A DNA stretch of 7,154 bases from an uncultured Lachnospiraceae bacterium (lineage in GTDB: Bacteria; Bacillota; Clostridia; Lachnospirales; Lachnospiraceae): positions 1 through 7,154 of the forward strand of contig CAKRWX010000123.1 of the NCBI GenBank assembly GCA_934418055.1, given 5' to 3'. The notes under the pieces are model-generated. The model worked only from the letters and a program-made list of their open reading frames with translations, made no database searches and had not been told where the DNA came from. Made by a program: the position numbers and the translations under genes. This document shows positions 1-4,999 of this stretch, one piece after another (position 1 is the stretch's first letter; each line of letters begins with the position of its first letter).

Positions 1-196
1 TTTTTCTGCTAATCTCCTTCCTGGTATTTGTTTGGGCTTCCTGCCCATTTCCTGTCCGCCAGCATTTCTTTTAATTACTAAAGCATTTTGCTTTGCTTTT
101 ATAAGAAAATCTATCTTTTTTTGATTTGGTCAAACTCTTATTAAATCTTTTTGATTGTTTTTTTGCTGATATGCATGTTACTATTATGATAAAGGA
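1..196. other. AT-rich stretch without a supportable gene
   Basis: This stretch is rich in T runs on the plus strand and holds no convincing complete gene. One weak possibility is the first 16 codons of a minus-strand gene leaving the window: an ATG at 48-46 opens a frame starting MGRKPKQ that stays open to base 1. Its only upstream purine tracts are poorly spaced, so it is not called as a gene. A 5-bp hairpin (TGGGC/GCCCA, 33-47) has no T tract and is not a convincing terminator. Confidence 0.5.
163..190 (+). promoter_or_regulatory. Candidate weak promoter for the toxin mRNA
   Basis: TTGCTG (163-168) and TATGAT (185-190) are separated by 16 bp and would start transcription near 197. A second possible -10, TATAAT at 212-217, lies at the position equivalent to the antisense RNA's -10 within the inverted repeat, but has no recognisable -35. 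Either choice gives a weaker promoter than that of the antisense RNA, as expected for a toxin and antitoxin pair. Choosing between them needs 5' end mapping. Confidence 0.3.
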
Positions 197-232
197 GGTA
201 CACCATGACAATATAATATGCTTAACCGGGAA

Positions 233-278
233 GCCGGGGGACGCGTTGCACCCGTTCCGAGCCTGTCGGAGGTGGTGC
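233..278 (+). promoter_or_regulatory. Toxin mRNA leader: self-folding Shine-Dalgarno hairpin and antisense target sites
   Basis: The leader folds so that 248-252 (GCACC) pairs with 274-278 (GGTGC), and 256-260 (TCCGA) with 266-270 (TCGGA). This places the Shine-Dalgarno GGAGG (268-272) in the 3' arm. The leader also holds the first copies of two direct repeats: GCCGGGG at 233-239 and GGAGGTGGTGC at 268-278. Their second copies lie inside the antisense RNA gene. Pairing of that RNA with 268-278 would cover the ribosome binding site. Folding was judged by eye, without computed energies. Confidence 0.6.
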
Positions 279-280
279 CA

Positions 281-364
281 ATGAGTACATATGAAGAGCT
301 GCAGCTGGTTGTGTCTGTTGCCTTATTGATCGTTGCAATACTTACATATACCCATAAAAAATAG
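281..364 (+). CDS. Small hydrophobic holin-like toxin of a type I toxin-antitoxin system
   Basis: This encodes a 27-residue peptide that begins MSTYEEL, continues with one hydrophobic helix (LVVSVALLIVAIL, about residues 9-21) and ends in a basic THKK tail. The MSTYE start followed by a single membrane helix is the hallmark of the putative holin-like toxin family that includes Bacillus TxpA and BsrG. Such peptides insert into the cytoplasmic membrane and disturb it when made in excess. The start follows GGAGG (268-272) with 8 nt spacing. An in-frame ATG at 218 would give a 48-residue form, but its extra 21 codons overlap a structured leader and look non-coding. A convergent antisense RNA ends just inside this gene's 3' end. 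The family assignment rests on the motif and the architecture and has not been tested by a search. Confidence 0.75.
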   Translation: MSTYEELQLVVSVALLIVAILTYTHKK

Positions 365-399
365 CCGTCCTGAACTTTGGCGAGTCTGACAGCTATTTT
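358..399. terminator. Shared hairpin terminator, stronger on the minus strand
   Basis: Arms 358-369 and 388-399 form a 12-bp stem. In minus-strand RNA all positions pair, with one G-U wobble at 366/391, and the stem is followed by a run of six U (361-356). In plus-strand RNA the same position is a C-A mismatch and the downstream U tract is short. The hairpin therefore suits the antisense RNA best and may stop the toxin mRNA less efficiently. The plus-strand loop contains UUGG, which fits the YUNR U-turn pattern known to start pairing in Fst-type RNAs. Confidence 0.7.
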
Positions 400-418
400 A
401 AATAACAATTAAGTTTTC

Positions 419-439
419 GCCGGGGCGGGGAGGTAGGGC
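419..439. repeat. Second copies of the two direct repeats, inside the antisense RNA gene
   Basis: GCCGGGG at 419-425 repeats 233-239 exactly. GGAGGTAGGGC at 429-439 repeats 268-278 at 9 of 11 positions. Both pairs lie in the same order and orientation on the plus strand. Because the antisense RNA is read from the other strand, these copies become trans-pairing sites, the role of DRa and DRb in the par locus of plasmid pAD1. The gap between repeats is 28 bp in the toxin leader but only 3 bp here. Confidence 0.65.
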
Positions 440-465
440 TCCCTTCCGGCTTTCCTGTTAAGTAT

Positions 466-494
466 ATTATAGGTCATACTATTTTATTTGTCAA
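466..494 (-). promoter_or_regulatory. Perfect consensus promoter of the antisense RNA
   Basis: Read on the minus strand, TTGACA (494-489) and TATAAT (471-466) both match consensus exactly with the optimal 17-bp spacer, and would start transcription near 459. It points away from the LysR gene and no open reading frame follows that could explain it. It is the strongest promoter visible in the window. Confidence 0.85.
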
Positions 495-512
495 ATGCTT
501 CCCTTTCATTAA

Positions 513-735
513 AATGTGGCTTTATGGAAACCCGCCGTATCCGCATGGATTCTAAGTTACTGGCGTATCCGCCGATATTTAGTCTTGTCGTTTAAAACGG
601 CTGAGAAGTACGTGACTTTAGTCATATGAGGTTCAAAGCTTTGGAGCAGATCTGAAGAGAATTGCAGATGTCTGCGAAAAAGCTGGTGTCAGATAAATAC
701 AATGAAATTCACTGATTCCCAGAAGAGAGTTATTA
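513..735 (+). pseudogene. Possible decayed gene fragment upstream of the first LysR gene
   Basis: No intact gene lies between the antisense promoter and the LysR start. A frame open from 513 ends with residues FKTAEKYVTLVI at a TGA (627-629). A second frame, opening after a TAG at 619-621, reads EVQSFGADLKRIADVCEKAG up to a TAA at 694-696. A third continues with DKYNEIH to a TGA at 709-711. The compositions look protein-like and the pieces join through single shifts, as in a degraded gene, but I do not recognise the family and chance cannot be excluded. The stretch also holds CGTATCCGC twice (536-544 and 564-572) and a TGACT/AGTCA dyad at 613-624. A TACAAT (698-703) is a possible -10 for the LysR gene. 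Confidence 0.25.
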
Positions 736-763
736 CATTTTGAAAAAAGAGGATGAATTATCT

Positions 764-1675
764 ATGGATATTCGCGATTACGAATACATCGTTACAATAG
801 CAGAACAAAAAAGCATCACTAGGGCGGCGGCGCAGCTATTTATCACACAATCTGCGCTGACAAAATTCTTACAACGAACCGAACGAAGCCTCGGGGTGGC
901 TCTGTTTTTAAAGAAGGGCAATCAATTCTTACTGACAGAAGCCGGGCAGAAATATGTGGAGACGGGCCGGGTGATCATGCAGCTGGACCGGCAGCTGTCT
1001 AATCAGTTAGAGAGTGAGGCGGCCATCCAACGGCACCGGATTCGGTTAGGATATGGAATGGGACGGAGCAATCAGCTGATTGAGGAGATTTTCCCGAAGT
1101 TTTTTGAGAAATATCCAGATGTGCAGGTGTCTACCAAGGCGGAGACCAGCCGGAGACAGATGATGGAGTTACAGAATGGAACTCTGGACATGGCAATCGT
1201 GACCAATGTGGAGAAAGTACCTGGTTACACTTACTTACCAATTGAGGTTTCAAGACTGGTACTTGTAACAGCACAAGATTCGGACATTCTGAAAGAAGCC
1301 AGAGTACAGGAGGAATTTCCCTTCCCCGTGATTTCGATTCAGAGATTGGAAGGAGTTCCGATGGTTACGATGCCGGCGACGACCAATTCCGGTAATCTGG
1401 CAAGAGAACTTTTTAAGAGTCAGAATGTAGAGTCTAAGATTGTCCTGGAAGTCAGTGATATCCGAAGCCTTCTGGATGCAGTGGAAAATGGACTTGGCGC
1501 AGCTGTGTGTATGAACGTACCATTGGGAAAACATAAATTGCAATACCTAAATCTGGAAGAAGTGGAACCAATCGAGCAAGTGACAACCCTGGTCTACCGT
1601 TCGGATAAAGCGTTAAATGAGGCGATGCGGTATTTCATTCAATTATTGACGGAACAGAAAGAAGATCTGAAATAG
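764..1675 (+). CDS. LysR-family transcriptional regulator (module 1)
   Basis: This 303-residue protein is a normal-length LysR-type regulator. Residues 1-60 form the winged helix-turn-helix, with the core RAAAQLFITQSALTKFLQ at 20-37. A linker helix runs to about residue 87, and the rest is a periplasmic-binding-protein-like effector domain. ATG 764 is preferred because the protein then begins MDIRDYEYI in the same register as the second LysR protein here, and AGAGGA (748-753) precedes it by 10 nt. An in-frame TTG at 740 would add eight residues unlike the family. The gene has its own terminator at the stop codon. By position it probably controls the downstream hydrolase and permease genes in response to a small molecule, probably their substrate. 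Confidence 0.9.
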   Translation: MDIRDYEYIVTIAEQKSITRAAAQLFITQSALTKFLQRTERSLGVALFLKKGNQFLLTEAGQKYVETGRVIMQLDRQLSNQLESEAAIQRHRIRLGYGMGRSNQLIEEIFPKFFEKYPDVQVSTKAETSRRQMMELQNGTLDMAIVTNVEKVPGYTYLPIEVSRLVLVTAQDSDILKEARVQEEFPFPVISIQRLEGVPMVTMPATTNSGNLARELFKSQNVESKIVLEVSDIRSLLDAVENGLGAAVCMNVPLGKHKLQYLNLEEVEPIEQVTTLVYRSDKALNEAMRYFIQLLTEQKEDLK

Positions 1676-1687
1676 GTCTTCTTTTTT
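1661..1687 (+). terminator. Intrinsic terminator overlapping the LysR stop codon
   Basis: GAAGATC (1661-1667) pairs with GGTCTTC (1675-1681), with one T-G wobble, across a 7-nt loop that contains most of the stop codon. Six T (1682-1687) follow. It should separate the regulator mRNA from the hydrolase and permease operon, so that operon needs its own promoter. Confidence 0.8.
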
Positions 1688-1688
1688 A

Positions 1689-1711
1689 TACTTAGATTAT
1701 TCCTTTAAGTA
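1689..1711. promoter_or_regulatory. Perfect dyad, candidate LysR operator for the hydrolase and permease operon
   Basis: TACTTA (1689-1694) and TAAGTA (1706-1711) form a perfect 6-bp inverted repeat separated by 11 bp. Its centre at 1700 lies about 70 bp upstream of the likely transcript start of the hydrolase gene, the usual place for a LysR recognition site at an activated promoter. It begins right after the T tract of the regulator's terminator. Binding by the LysR protein encoded just upstream is an inference. Confidence 0.5.
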
Positions 1712-1734
1712 ATAAAATGATGAAAACTATGAAT

Positions 1735-1763
1735 TTGATTCCTGATATTTCTTGTGATAAAGT
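1735..1763 (+). promoter_or_regulatory. Candidate activator-dependent promoter of the hydrolase operon
   Basis: TTGATT (1735-1740) is a fair -35. The best -10 at 17-bp spacing is the poor TAAAGT (1758-1763), while GATAAA (1756-1761) gives 15-bp spacing. The weak match is compatible with a promoter that needs a LysR activator. A start near 1768-1770 would leave a leader of about 25 nt before the ATG. Confidence 0.3.
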
Positions 1764-1794
1764 TTAATCAACAACAAACAGGAGGCAACAACGA

Positions 1795-2712
1795 ATGAGC
1801 GAAGCATATGAGACACGAATGGATTCTACTGCATTAAAAATCCGTTGGATTTCTGTCCAGTGCTATGAGATGGTTCTGCCAGGAGGGAAAACGCTGGTGA
1901 CGGACCCATTTTATTGGGATATGAGCCATTTTGATGGACTGACAGAGGATGAACTGACCAAGAATCAGAAGCTGGAAAAAAAAGTGTATGCGCAGAGTGG
2001 ATTTTCCGTGGATCAGTTTACCGGTGCGGATTATATCCTGCTGAGCCATGTCCATGGCGATCATTGCAATTTGACAGGAGAATTGTGGAATCGTTTTTAT
2101 GGAAGAGTGCTGGTTCCAGCGGATTGTGCGGAAGAAGTAGCAAAAGTTTTTGATATTCCCTATGCGGCAATTTATCCATTGTATCCGGGCAATACCTATT
2201 ATTTCGATGATTTCACATTGAAGGTATATCCTGGTGCTCACGACAACCGGGCATTCCGTGAAGGAAAATTTCAGCGTCCAAGCGATGCACGGGTTCTGTA
2301 TGACGGTTCCGAAGGATTCGGACTATCATGTCCATGCCGTTTAGGACCGTTAGGTTCTATGTTTAATTTTAACTATGTGATCGAAACAAAGAATAACTAC
2401 CGGATCGATTTCAGTGCCGGGCGGGATTACGAGGAGCATTGCAGCCATCTGCAGAATGAAAAACCAAATCTGATGCTGAGACACCGGATTCGCAGCTATT
2501 CACCGGAAACTTACGCGGATATGATCGAGCAGATGGGAGCACAGCTTGCCATGCCGCTTCATCACAACAACGCAAGGGCAACCGGAGAGGACTTAAACGC
2601 TTATTTCAGACAGGTAAATGAAATCTTAAAACAGCGTGGAAGTGCAGCACGTGCATTCAATCCAGAGCCATACAAATGGTATCAGATCTGCACATCCATT
2701 CTTCCAGAATAA
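1795..2712 (+). CDS. Metallo-beta-lactamase-fold metal-dependent hydrolase
   Basis: This 305-residue cytosolic protein has no signal peptide. It carries the metallo-beta-lactamase signature SHVHGDH (His85, His87, Asp89, His90), followed by a candidate ligand His149 in YPGAHDN, and His256/His257 in PLHHNN. An early TDPF (36-39) is typical of the UlaG-like branch of this superfamily. The segment that usually reads GDTD is GRD here (209-211), leaving Asp211 as the probable bridging ligand. Such enzymes hydrolyse lactones, esters or phosphodiesters; the substrate is unknown. GGAGG (1781-1785) lies 9 nt before the ATG. The permease gene follows after 30 bp with its own strong ribosome binding site, so the two form an operon and may act on one imported compound. 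Confidence 0.85.
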   Translation: MSEAYETRMDSTALKIRWISVQCYEMVLPGGKTLVTDPFYWDMSHFDGLTEDELTKNQKLEKKVYAQSGFSVDQFTGADYILLSHVHGDHCNLTGELWNRFYGRVLVPADCAEEVAKVFDIPYAAIYPLYPGNTYYFDDFTLKVYPGAHDNRAFREGKFQRPSDARVLYDGSEGFGLSCPCRLGPLGSMFNFNYVIETKNNYRIDFSAGRDYEEHCSHLQNEKPNLMLRHRIRSYSPETYADMIEQMGAQLAMPLHHNNARATGEDLNAYFRQVNEILKQRGSAARAFNPEPYKWYQICTSILPE

Positions 2713-2742
2713 CATAGGGGTAGGAATACGAAGGAGGTTTTT

Positions 2743-4032
2743 ATGAGTCAGTTAGCAATTTGTTTAATTATTTTTGCAATTACCATTATCGGTTATTGCA
2801 GTGGAAAATACAGTCTGGCAACCATCGCCATCACATCTTTGATGACATTGACCTTGACTGGGTGCTTACAGGCGAAAGAGGCACTGGGATATTTTGCAAA
2901 TAGCAACGTTATTATGATTGCCGGTATGTGCATTGTAGCAGCAGGATTTAACCGGACAAAATTCTGTACCGCTCTTGCAGACCGCATTTCGTCCATTGCG
3001 AAGGGCAGTCTGACGAAAATGATGATCGGATATGTAGTGATTGGCGTTCTGTTAAGCCAGTTTGTTCAGAGTCCGATTTCAGTCATTGGAATTGTTGCTC
3101 CAATGCTGATCGCGTCTGCGGAGAGTATGGGATTAAAGCCAAGTAAAGTAATTTTCCCAGTTGGCATTGCAACGATCATCACCTGCTGTACACTTCCACT
3201 GGGAGCTGGCGCAACGATTGCTGGTGAGCTGAATGGATATCTGGAAAGCTATGGATATACAGATTTTACCATTGGATTTTTAGATCCGATGATTGCCCGT
3301 CTTCCATTATTAATTATTGCTTCTTTATACTGTATTTTCACAGCTGTAAAGTTAGCTCCAGATGAGCCAACAGCAGAAATTGCAATTTCAGGCAAGAAGA
3401 AAGAAAATGCAGCAAGCTTAAATAGTTTTCAGGAAGCTGCTGGTATCTTGATTTTCTTTGCAGATGCGGTTGGTATGATGTTTGCGTCTAAGATCGGTCT
3501 GGCTTTGTGGCAGGTAACGGTGATCGGCGCATTGGCAATGGTATTATGTGGTGTGCTGAAACCAAAGGAAGCGAGTGCTGCCATTCCATTAAGTATGCTT
3601 CTGCTGATCGTAGGTGCCCTTGCAATTTCCGGGGCCTTAAGTGCGACAGGTGCTGGTGAACTGATTGGAGCGCATATGGCAAGCATGGTAACCGCAGTGG
3701 GAGGCAACTCCTATCTGGTAGGACTGATCTTTTTCATAGTGCCATTTATCCTGACCCAGTTTATGTCCAACCGTGGTACCATGATGATTTTCTATCCGAT
3801 TGCTATTGCGACCTGTTCCGCAGCAGGTTTAAACCCAACTGGCCTTGTGATCTTAATTCAGGCGGCATGTTTGTCAGCGTTTATGACACCAATGGCAACC
3901 TCTGGAGTTGGCTATATCATGGGATGCGGCGGCTATGACCAGAAATCTATGATCAAACAGTCCATTCCATTGGCTGTGATCTGCTGTGTGGTATCTGTTG
4001 GCTGGATCATGACCATGTTTCCGTTAAAATAG
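2743..4032 (+). CDS. SLC13-like (ion transporter superfamily) anion permease
   Basis: This is a 429-residue, very hydrophobic membrane protein with about ten or more helices in two halves, split by a charged cytosolic loop near residues 205-233 (KLAPDEPTAEIAISGKKKEN). Each half has a re-entrant-type segment: QSPIS (109-113) in the first and MSNRGT (341-346) in the second, where Na+/dicarboxylate symporters carry SNT. The region after it, with TPMATSGVGYIMGCGGYDQ, matches the conserved end of SLC13/CitMHS-type proteins. Uptake of a small carboxylate or similar anion is likely, but the substrate and coupling ion are not known. AAGGAGG (2731-2737) is 5 nt before the start. No clear terminator follows; an AT-only 8-bp inverted repeat (4055-4062 with 4084-4091) is a poor candidate. 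Confidence 0.85.
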   Translation: MSQLAICLIIFAITIIGYCSGKYSLATIAITSLMTLTLTGCLQAKEALGYFANSNVIMIAGMCIVAAGFNRTKFCTALADRISSIAKGSLTKMMIGYVVIGVLLSQFVQSPISVIGIVAPMLIASAESMGLKPSKVIFPVGIATIITCCTLPLGAGATIAGELNGYLESYGYTDFTIGFLDPMIARLPLLIIASLYCIFTAVKLAPDEPTAEIAISGKKKENAASLNSFQEAAGILIFFADAVGMMFASKIGLALWQVTVIGALAMVLCGVLKPKEASAAIPLSMLLLIVGALAISGALSATGAGELIGAHMASMVTAVGGNSYLVGLIFFIVPFILTQFMSNRGTMMIFYPIAIATCSAAGLNPTGLVILIQAACLSAFMTPMATSGVGYIMGCGGYDQKSMIKQSIPLAVICCVVSVGWIMTMFPLK

Positions 4033-4096
4033 AAAAAATTCCTCGTCTTTCGCCATGAAAAACCAGCAGAACCCTCTACCGATTTTTTCATAAATC

Positions 4097-4105
4097 TGTT
4101 AAAAT
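4097..4105 (+). promoter_or_regulatory. Candidate extended -10 promoter for the TPM protein gene
   Basis: TGTTAAAAT (4097-4105) is an extended -10 (TGn plus TAAAAT), which does not require a good -35. It would start transcription near 4112, about 78 nt before the ATG. TATAGT at 4111-4116 is an alternative -10. Confidence 0.35.
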
Positions 4106-4122
4106 AGAGTTATAGTAACCAT

Positions 4123-4146
4123 ACGGCAGGTCAGTGTAGCTGCCGT
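4123..4146 (+). repeat. 7-bp inverted repeat in the TPM gene leader
   Basis: ACGGCAG (4123-4129) and CTGCCGT (4140-4146) pair perfectly around a 10-nt loop. No T tract follows, so it is not a terminator. It could be an mRNA leader hairpin or a repressor operator just downstream of the predicted start. Confidence 0.5.
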
Positions 4147-4189
4147 GCAGGCTGCAGGAAAATACAGGTAGGAAAAGGGAGGGCGATGG

Positions 4190-4999
4190 ATGAAACATAC
4201 ATGCAGACAGATGCGGAAATCAGTGAAAACTTATGCCAGGATGTGGCTGGCGGGACTTCTTCTGGTGATGATGTGCCTGAATGGAATTACCGTATTTGCG
4301 GCGGATATTCCGAATCACACGGAAGACTTTTATGTCAATGACTACGCAGGAATTTTCAGCGATGAGCAGAGAGACCGGATCGTGGAGGCTGGAAAGGAGC
4401 TGTATGACGGGACCACGGCCCAGGTGGTGGTTCTGACGATTGACAGCACCGATGGAGAGGCCATCAGTGATTATGCCCTGGAAGTTGGAAGATCATGGGG
4501 TGTCGGTACCAAAGGGGAAAATAACGGCGTCCTCATTGTTCTGGCGGTGAAGGATCGCCAGGTATGGGTGGCAGTCGGGTATGGACTGGAGGGACAGCTT
4601 CCAGATTCCAAGACCGGACGTCTGATCGATGAGAATGCCATTCCTTATTACAAAAATGACAACTTTGCCGATGGAACCGAGCAGCTGTATTTCGCCCTTC
4701 TCAATGAAGTACGTCAGGAATACGGCATGGATACCGTAGATGCGCCAGAAGCGGCGTCCGCATCCGAGGGTTATGATTGGGCGGGAACACTTTTCGCCAT
4801 CGGCCTTGTGGCGGTTCTGATTATTATTGTGATCATCATTGCAAACCGTCCGGATAAAAAAGGTGGGAAACGCTCTTCAGGAAGCGGCTACAGTGGTGGT
4901 TTTGATAATTACAGCAGCTATGACAGTGGAAGCAGCTACAGCGGCAGCAGCGGTGGCGGCGGAAGCTTCGGCGGCGGCGGAGCCGGACGAAGCTTCTGA
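4190..4999 (+). CDS. Secreted, membrane-anchored TPM-domain protein with Gly/Ser-rich tail
   Basis: This 269-residue protein has a basic N terminus and a hydrophobic signal (about 18-36) ending VFAAD, with cleavage likely near residue 37-38. A TPM domain (YgcG/TLP18.3/Psb32/MOLO-1 family) covers about residues 45-180, with the typical VNDYAGIFS at 49-57, ENNGVLIVLA at 110-119 and GYGLEGQLPD at 130-139. One membrane helix follows at about 197-218, then a basic stretch. The tail from 225 on is almost all Gly, Ser and Tyr and ends GGGGAGRSF, as common in bacterial TPM proteins. The domain should face outside the membrane. Phosphatase or envelope-quality roles are reported for relatives, but the function here is unknown. 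GGGAGGG (4177-4183) precedes the ATG by 6 nt. It shows no obvious link to the flanking transport modules. Confidence 0.88.
   Translation: MKHTCRQMRKSVKTYARMWLAGLLLVMMCLNGITVFAADIPNHTEDFYVNDYAGIFSDEQRDRIVEAGKELYDGTTAQVVVLTIDSTDGEAISDYALEVGRSWGVGTKGENNGVLIVLAVKDRQVWVAVGYGLEGQLPDSKTGRLIDENAIPYYKNDNFADGTEQLYFALLNEVRQEYGMDTVDAPEAASASEGYDWAGTLFAIGLVAVLIIIVIIIANRPDKKGGKRSSGSGYSGGFDNYSSYDSGSSYSGSSGGGGSFGGGGAGRSF

Larger units (their letters stand above)
356..459 (-). ncRNA. Antisense RNA antitoxin, about 104 nt
   Basis: The RNA is predicted from a perfect promoter (466-494) to the hairpin terminator with U tract (399-356). It is exactly antisense to the toxin mRNA only at the 3' ends. Its 5' half forms a stem-loop (GCCGG at 450-446 with CCGGC at 423-419, inner GGGAG with CTCCC) whose loop and 3' arm contain ACCUCC. 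This segment (439-429) can pair with the toxin ribosome binding site (268-278) at 10 of 11 positions, counting one G-U. CCCCGGC (425-419) pairs perfectly with 233-239. Expected action: block toxin translation in trans and promote mRNA decay. Its existence is inferred from promoter, terminator and complementarity. Confidence 0.7.
212..471. repeat. Imperfect 26-bp inverted repeat framing the toxin-antitoxin cassette
   Basis: The arms are 212-237 on the plus strand and 471-446 read on the minus strand; they match at 23 of 26 positions. Both read TATAATAT, one variable base, CTTAAC, one variable base, GG, one variable base, AAGCCGG. Just outside lie matching ATGAC sequences (205-209, and GTCAT at 473-477), offset by one base. 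Each arm carries a -10-like TATAAT and the likely transcript start, so the two convergent RNAs would have nearly the same 5' sequence. The repeat may instead be the ends of a small mobile cassette; no target duplication is evident. Confidence 0.75.

Noticed and set aside
33..47. TGGGC/GCCCA hairpin as a terminator
   Set aside because: Five base pairs without a following T tract on either strand.
1..48. Minus-strand peptide beginning MGRKPKQIPGRRLAEK leaving the window
   Set aside because: Only 16 codons are visible, the ribosome binding site is poor and the family is not recognised. It is mentioned in the description of 1-196 but not called.
184..408. 74-codon minus-strand reading frame across the toxin region
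   Set aside because: It lies antisense to the toxin and through the terminator hairpin, has no ribosome binding site, and its composition follows from the toxin codons and leader repeats on the other strand.
536..572. CGTATCCGC repeated twice, as a possible repeat array
   Set aside because: Only two 9-bp copies 28 bp apart; no third copy, no CRISPR-like pattern and no cas genes.
740..763. Upstream TTG start of the first LysR gene
   Set aside because: It adds eight residues not typical of the family and has only a weak purine tract upstream. ATG 764 gives the standard LysR N terminus.
1250..1543. Minus-strand frame inside the first LysR gene
   Set aside because: Shadow of a clear family member, rich in residues typical of antisense translation.
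3429..3707. Minus-strand frames inside the permease gene
   Set aside because: Ala/Pro-rich antisense shadows of transmembrane codons, without start signals.
4055..4091. ATGAAAAA/TTTTTCAT inverted repeat as the permease terminator
   Set aside because: The stem is almost all A-T with a 21-nt loop and no separate T tract after it, so termination is doubtful.
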